This document shows positions 7,650 to 8,495 of a stretch of DNA of 8,495 bases, one piece after another (the first letter of the stretch is position 1; each line of letters begins with the position of its first letter). Location of the stretch: NCBI GenBank assembly GCA_046302135.1, contig JBKCIQ010000045.1:1-8495 (forward strand), written 5' to 3'. This DNA is from AM-1111 sp046302135 (GTDB taxonomy: Bacteria; Bacteroidota; Bacteroidia; B-17B0; Aurantibacillaceae). Below the pieces are notes generated by a model, which worked only from the letters and a program-made list of their open reading frames with translations, was not told the DNA's origin and did not search any database. The translations under genes and the position numbers were made by a program.

Positions 7650-8234
7650 TTATCGGTTTAATATTCTTTGAATATATTTCCCGAGAATATCGAACTCAAG
7701 ATTAACCACGTCTCCTTTTTTCAAAAATTTGAAACATGTGTTTTCGAAGGTGTAAGGTATGATATGAACTGAAAAAGTATTTTTCTCAGATTTCACAACA
7801 GTTAAACTCACTCCATTTACACAAATACTCCCTTTTTCAACCGTGATATTTTTAGATTGATTGGAGTACTCAAATTCGAATTCCCAGCTTCCATTTAAAT
7901 CCTTAACAGAGTTGCAGATTGCTGTTTCATCAACATGTCCTTGCACAATGTGCCCATCAAATCTTCCATCTGCCTTTAGACACCTCTCAAGGTTAATTTC
8001 TTCTCCAACTTTTAATTTTCCTAAGCTTGTTCTTTGAAGTGTTTCACTGATTGCAGTCACTTCATAACTATCTTCATGCAGAGCACTAATTGTTAGGCAT
8101 ACTCCATTATGACAAACACTCTGATCAATTTTGAGTTCAGAAACGAAAGGACAAGTAAGCGTAAAAATTTTATTACTTCCGCTTTGCGTTATTTTTTTTA
8201 CAATTCCTGTATTTTCAACTATCCCTGTGAACAT
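7650..8234 (-). CDS. ribE: Riboflavin synthase (alpha subunit)
   Basis: 194 residues. It catalyses dismutation of two 6,7-dimethyl-8-ribityllumazine molecules into riboflavin and a pyrimidine, the last step of riboflavin synthesis, as a cytosolic trimer. The protein opens with the invariant MFTGIVE. Two homologous lumazine-binding barrels are visible: repeat 1 (about 1-95) with SVCHNGVCLTIS (39-50), and repeat 2 (about 98-190) with GSICVNGVSLTVV (135-147). The inter-repeat motif GHIVQGHVD (94-102) and FDILGKY (181-187) match family active-site regions; Ser143 and Asp182 appear to correspond to the catalytic Ser and Asp of the E. coli enzyme. ATG 8232-8234 is fixed by the MFTGIVE start. It stands alone on the minus strand and converges on glmS with 31 bases between stop codons. 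I see no FMN riboswitch upstream, and no -7 match close to the start. Confidence 0.97.
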   Translation of the reverse strand: MFTGIVENTGIVKKITQSGSNKIFTLTCPFVSELKIDQSVCHNGVCLTISALHEDSYEVTAISETLQRTSLGKLKVGEEINLERCLKADGRFDGHIVQGHVDETAICNSVKDLNGSWEFEFEYSNQSKNITVEKGSICVNGVSLTVVKSEKNTFSVHIIPYTFENTCFKFLKKGDVVNLEFDILGKYIQRILNR

Positions 8235-8351
8235 GAATTATCCTGCGGAAAGTTTTTTATAACGAATTCTTTTTGGTTCTATGTTACCGAGGCGTTTTTT
8301 TCGGTTCTCTTCATATTAGGAAAATACACCCACAAAAAATTAAAACAGTGA

Positions 8352-8495
8352 GTCACCATCAAATTCAAGAATGTTCGTGCAAAAACAATCAAAAAAGATT
8401 CTGAGAAGATTTCACTTGAAGATATCAAAAAGAAATTACAACAAGCAGGACTTATTAAAAAGGATTCAAAGGCTCCCGAAAGTATGTTACGACAG
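8352..8495 (+). CDS. Possible start of an unidentified lysine-rich protein (3' truncated, start unclear)
   Basis: The frame beginning just after TGA 8349-8351 stays open to the window edge (48 codons). It looks coding: 12 codons begin with G, and the translation includes a plausible amphipathic helix, SLEDIKKKLQQAGL (21-34), followed by IKKDSKAPES. Twelve of 48 residues are Lys. I do not recognise the family. The problem is the start: no ATG, GTG or TTG occurs in this frame before ATG 8484. Possibilities are a rare ATC start at 8358, a one-base sequence error near GTG 8348, or a decayed gene. Another frame is open from ATG 8371 to the edge, but only three of its codons begin with G and its product is less protein-like. 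Confidence 0.35.

Noticed and set aside
8286..8305. Inverted repeat ACCGA/TCGGT as a terminator
   Set aside because: The stem has only 5 bp with a 10-base loop, and the T run lies in the loop instead of following the stem.
8235..8351. FMN riboswitch upstream of ribE
   Set aside because: The conserved RFN sequence blocks are absent on the minus strand, and the region is AT-rich without the multi-stem pattern.
8109..8351. Plus-strand open frame of 80 codons over the ribE 5' end
   Set aside because: Its first half is antisense to conserved ribE coding sequence, and the translation is rich in Phe, Asn and Tyr with no recognisable motif.

Overview
The window comes from a bacterium of the phylum Bacteroidota. 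Four things point there. The first gene ends in a type IX secretion (T9SS) type A sorting domain behind SprB-like repeats. A DUF2480 gene is present, a family I know only from this phylum. The only clear promoter match is the Bacteroidota -7 element (TAnnTTTG). The sequence is AT-rich, with A-rich rather than Shine-Dalgarno leaders. I cannot place it below phylum. Gene density is high and no stretch over 300 bases lacks a gene.

Layout. Positions 1-1368 (+) hold the C-terminal 455 residues of a large secreted T9SS adhesin-like protein cut by the window edge. It converges, with 2 bases between stop codons, on a compact minus-strand operon read from 4730 down to 1371: dusB (tRNA dihydrouridine synthase), a seven-bladed-propeller lipoprotein, a DUF2480 protein, and an RluF-like rRNA pseudouridine synthase. 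Junctions are a 1-base TGATG overlap, then 13-base and 12-base gaps. A perfect 16-bp palindrome (4747-4762) separates this operon from a plus-strand CPBP-family membrane protease gene (4778-5698). It contains one -7 element on each strand and looks like a bidirectional promoter core. After 78 bases with no clear signal comes glmS (5777-7618). It converges on ribE (riboflavin synthase, 7650-8234, minus). The right edge (8352-8495) has a coding-like, lysine-rich frame with no recognisable start codon.

How the genes fit together. Most are housekeeping: RNA modification (dusB, rluF-like), amino-sugar supply for the cell envelope (glmS) and flavin synthesis (ribE). Envelope or secreted proteins lie among them (T9SS adhesin, propeller lipoprotein, CPBP protease). 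DusB needs FMN, which derives from riboflavin, but the genes are not co-transcribed and I infer no direct link. I see no mobile element, CRISPR array, RNA gene or defence system, and no clear undescribed system. The points most worth checking are the symmetrical divergent promoter, the start-less frame at the right edge, the propeller lipoprotein with an apparent 'velcro' closure inside an RNA-modification operon, and the two TTG starts.
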